Origin: a bacterium
GTDB lineage: Bacteria; SZUA-79; Acidulodesulfobacterales; Acidulodesulfobacteraceae
DNA length: 7,273 bases
Reading direction: 5' to 3'
Assembly: GCA_021806125.1 (NCBI GenBank)
Contig: JAJZYC010000075.1
Span: 1-7,273 of the forward strand
Within the stretch, counting starts at the first letter, position 1. Each line of letters starts with the position of its first letter. A program made the translations under genes and the position numbers. Below are positions 5,724 through 7,273 of this stretch, piece after piece. The notes beneath the pieces were generated by a model. That model was not told the DNA's origin, did not search any database, and saw only the letters and a program-made list of their open reading frames with translations.

Positions 5724-7273
5724 ATGAAAATTAATACATCAAAACCTTTAAAGACTCCGGTTTTATTTTTGATATTTAACAGATTGGATACCGCAATGCA
5801 AGTTTTTAATATGATAAAACTTGCAAAGCCTCCAAGGTTGTATATTGCTGCCGACGGTCCAAGAAAAGATAAAAAAGACGAAACCGAAAAAGTAAAAAAC
5901 GTCAGAGATTTTGTGTTAAATAACATAAACTGGGATTGCGAGATTAAAACGCTTTTCAGGGATGAAAATTTAGGATGCGGCTTAGCAGTTAGTTCAGCAA
6001 TAGATTGGTTTTTTGAAAACGAAGAAGAAGGCATAATATTGGAAGACGATTGCCTGCCCAGCCTTAGCTTTTTTTTCTATTGCGAGTTCTTACTTGAAAA
6101 ATATAGAAACGATAATAGGATTATGAAAATCGGAGGGTCTAAATTTTCAAAAAAAATATGGGGCGACGGCAGTTATTATTTTACAAAATTTGGATTTGTT
6201 TGGGGATGGGCAAGCTGGAGAAGAGCATGGAGGTTATATGATTACGAAATGAAAAGCTTTCCTGAATTTAAAAAATATAACATTATTGCTTCTGTTTGGG
6301 AAAATCAGGCTATTTTGCAATTTTGGATGAACTTTTTCGAACATTATTATTTTATGAAAAATAATAAAGATGTTTGGGATATACAATGGACATATGCCAT
6401 TTATTCTCATGGGGGCATATCTATATCCCCCAATGTCAATTTAATTTCTAATATAGGCATAGGCAATCTGCCAACTCATGAAGAAAATTGGCCTATATTT
6501 GCAAATGAGCCTGTTGATGAAATTTTTGATATGGCAGAACCTTCTTTTCCGGTCTGGAATAAAGATGCTGATTATTTTGTTTTTAACAAAGGCTTTAGTC
6601 GTTTATATCCAAATTATTTTTGTACGGTATGCAATTCGGTTCAGAATCATTTTATGCCCATGCCGGATTTTTATAAAAATAAAGCTAAGGAATTTGGATT
6701 TATGCATTTCGGCAAAGGCGAAATTACAAACATAGAAACTTATTCCTGTCCGTCATGCGGGGCATCGGATCGCGAGCGGCTAATGGCATACTGGATTGTT
6801 AATAATTTGGGGGCTAAAATTTTATTAAATAGCAAAATTTTACATTTTGCTCCCGAACCCGCCCTTTCTAATTTTTTAAAAAATTTTAAATTTAGCGATT
6901 ATCATACGGTAGATTTTAGTATGAAAAATGTCGATTTTAATGTTGACATCACCAATTTACCTTTCGCCGGTTCTTTATATGATTTTTTTATTTGTTCGCA
7001 TATTTTGGAACATGTCGGCAATGACGACAAAGCTATAAATGAACTTTACAGAATTACAAAACCAGGCGGATTAGGCATTATAATGGCGCCTATTTCAATG
7101 GCAATAGAACATACATTAGAAGATAAAAATGTAATAACCGAAGATGACCGATGGAAATATTTTGGTCAGAATGATCATCTTAGGCTTTATTCTCATAATG
7201 ATTTTACCGCAAAAATAAAACGGCATGGATTTATTTTGCATGAACTCGGAGTGGAGTATTTCAGCAGCGAAGT
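5724..7273 (+). CDS. HlpA-like sugar transferase fused to zinc-ribbon methyltransferase (3' end outside window)
   Basis: One uninterrupted frame of 516 codons plus two bases runs off the right edge. The start is fixed: an in-frame TAA lies at 5715-5717 and ATG 5724 is the first start after it, though no Shine-Dalgarno is seen. Residues 10-290 resemble nucleotide-diphospho-sugar transferases of the 'hemolytic protein HlpA' group: TPVLFLIFNRLDTAMQVF (11-28), LYIAADGPR (39-47), LFRDENLGCGLAVSSAIDWF (77-96), IILEDDCLPS (104-113) with the acidic DxD-type motif, and FGFVWGWASWRRAW (156-169). Residues 300-345 hold two Cys pairs (C300/C303 and C342/C345), a zinc-ribbon pattern, followed by DRER (349-352). 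Residues 371-516 are a class I SAM methyltransferase: LHFAPEPALSNFL (373-385) replaces the usual glycine-rich loop, then DITNLPF (408-414), CSHILEHV (424-431), ELYRITKPGG (440-449) and FGQNDHLRLYSHNDF (480-494). Such methyltransferases are, as I recall, usually separate proteins of about 250 residues. The likely role is sugar transfer coupled to methylation in glycan assembly; substrates are unknown. Confidence 0.88.
   Translation, partial: MKINTSKPLKTPVLFLIFNRLDTAMQVFNMIKLAKPPRLYIAADGPRKDKKDETEKVKNVRDFVLNNINWDCEIKTLFRDENLGCGLAVSSAIDWFFENEEEGIILEDDCLPSLSFFFYCEFLLEKYRNDNRIMKIGGSKFSKKIWGDGSYYFTKFGFVWGWASWRRAWRLYDYEMKSFPEFKKYNIIASVWENQAILQFWMNFFEHYYFMKNNKDVWDIQWTYAIYSHGGISISPNVNLISNIGIGNLPTHEENWPIFANEPVDEIFDMAEPSFPVWNKDADYFVFNKGFSRLYPNYFCTVCNSVQNHFMPMPDFYKNKAKEFGFMHFGKGEITNIETYSCPSCGASDRERLMAYWIVNNLGAKILLNSKILHFAPEPALSNFLKNFKFSDYHTVDFSMKNVDFNVDITNLPFAGSLYDFFICSHILEHVGNDDKAINELYRITKPGGLGIIMAPISMAIEHTLEDKNVITEDDRWKYFGQNDHLRLYSHNDFTAKIKRHGFILHELGVEYFSSE

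Noticed and set aside
5714..6034. Minus-strand 106-residue open frame
   Set aside because: It is antisense to the N-terminal HlpA-like domain, whose forward translation carries clear family motifs.
6478..6735. Plus-strand 85-residue open frame
   Set aside because: It is another frame of the fusion gene; the gene's own frame runs through it with the zinc-ribbon cysteines.
1..7273. CRISPR array, tRNA, IS element or phage genes
   Set aside because: I saw no regularly spaced repeats, cloverleaf-like sequence, transposase motif or phage protein on either strand.

Overview
The window is AT-rich (roughly one third G+C by eye, not counted). Every gene I can support lies on the + strand, and all belong to a surface-glycan biosynthesis locus (O-antigen, capsule, or glycoprotein/flagellin glycan type). 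The content (GT2 glycosyltransferases, DegT-type sugar aminotransferase, WbqC-like protein, methyltransferases) suggests a bacterium, probably with a Gram-negative envelope. There is no rRNA, tRNA or other taxonomic marker, so I do not name a genus.

Layout: (1) 2-778 is the 3' part of a GT2 glycosyltransferase whose start lies left of the window. (2) 779-1046 is a 268-bp non-coding gap with two hairpins and a short direct repeat. (3) 1047-2126 is a DegT/DnrJ/EryC1/StrS aminotransferase resembling the VioA (dTDP-viosamine) type. (4) 2228-4592 holds three tightly coupled genes: a second, strongly diverged DegT-fold protein, a WbqC-like protein (4-bp ATGA overlap with its predecessor) and a class I SAM methyltransferase (1-bp TAATG overlap). 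(5) 4613-5602, 20 bp further on, is another GT2 glycosyltransferase. (6) 5724 to the right edge is one long uninterrupted reading frame cut by the window end: an HlpA-like nucleotide-sugar transferase domain followed by a zinc-ribbon plus methyltransferase domain.

Working model (inference): the VioA-like enzyme makes a nucleotide-linked amino-deoxy sugar from a keto-sugar supplied by genes elsewhere (no rmlA/rmlB-type genes are visible). The diverged aminotransferase-like protein, WbqC and the methyltransferase act together to decorate that sugar, probably by N-acylation or amino-acylation and methylation. The glycosyltransferases build it into the glycan. The least explained parts are the 2228-4592 trio and the two-domain fusion protein at 5724-7273.
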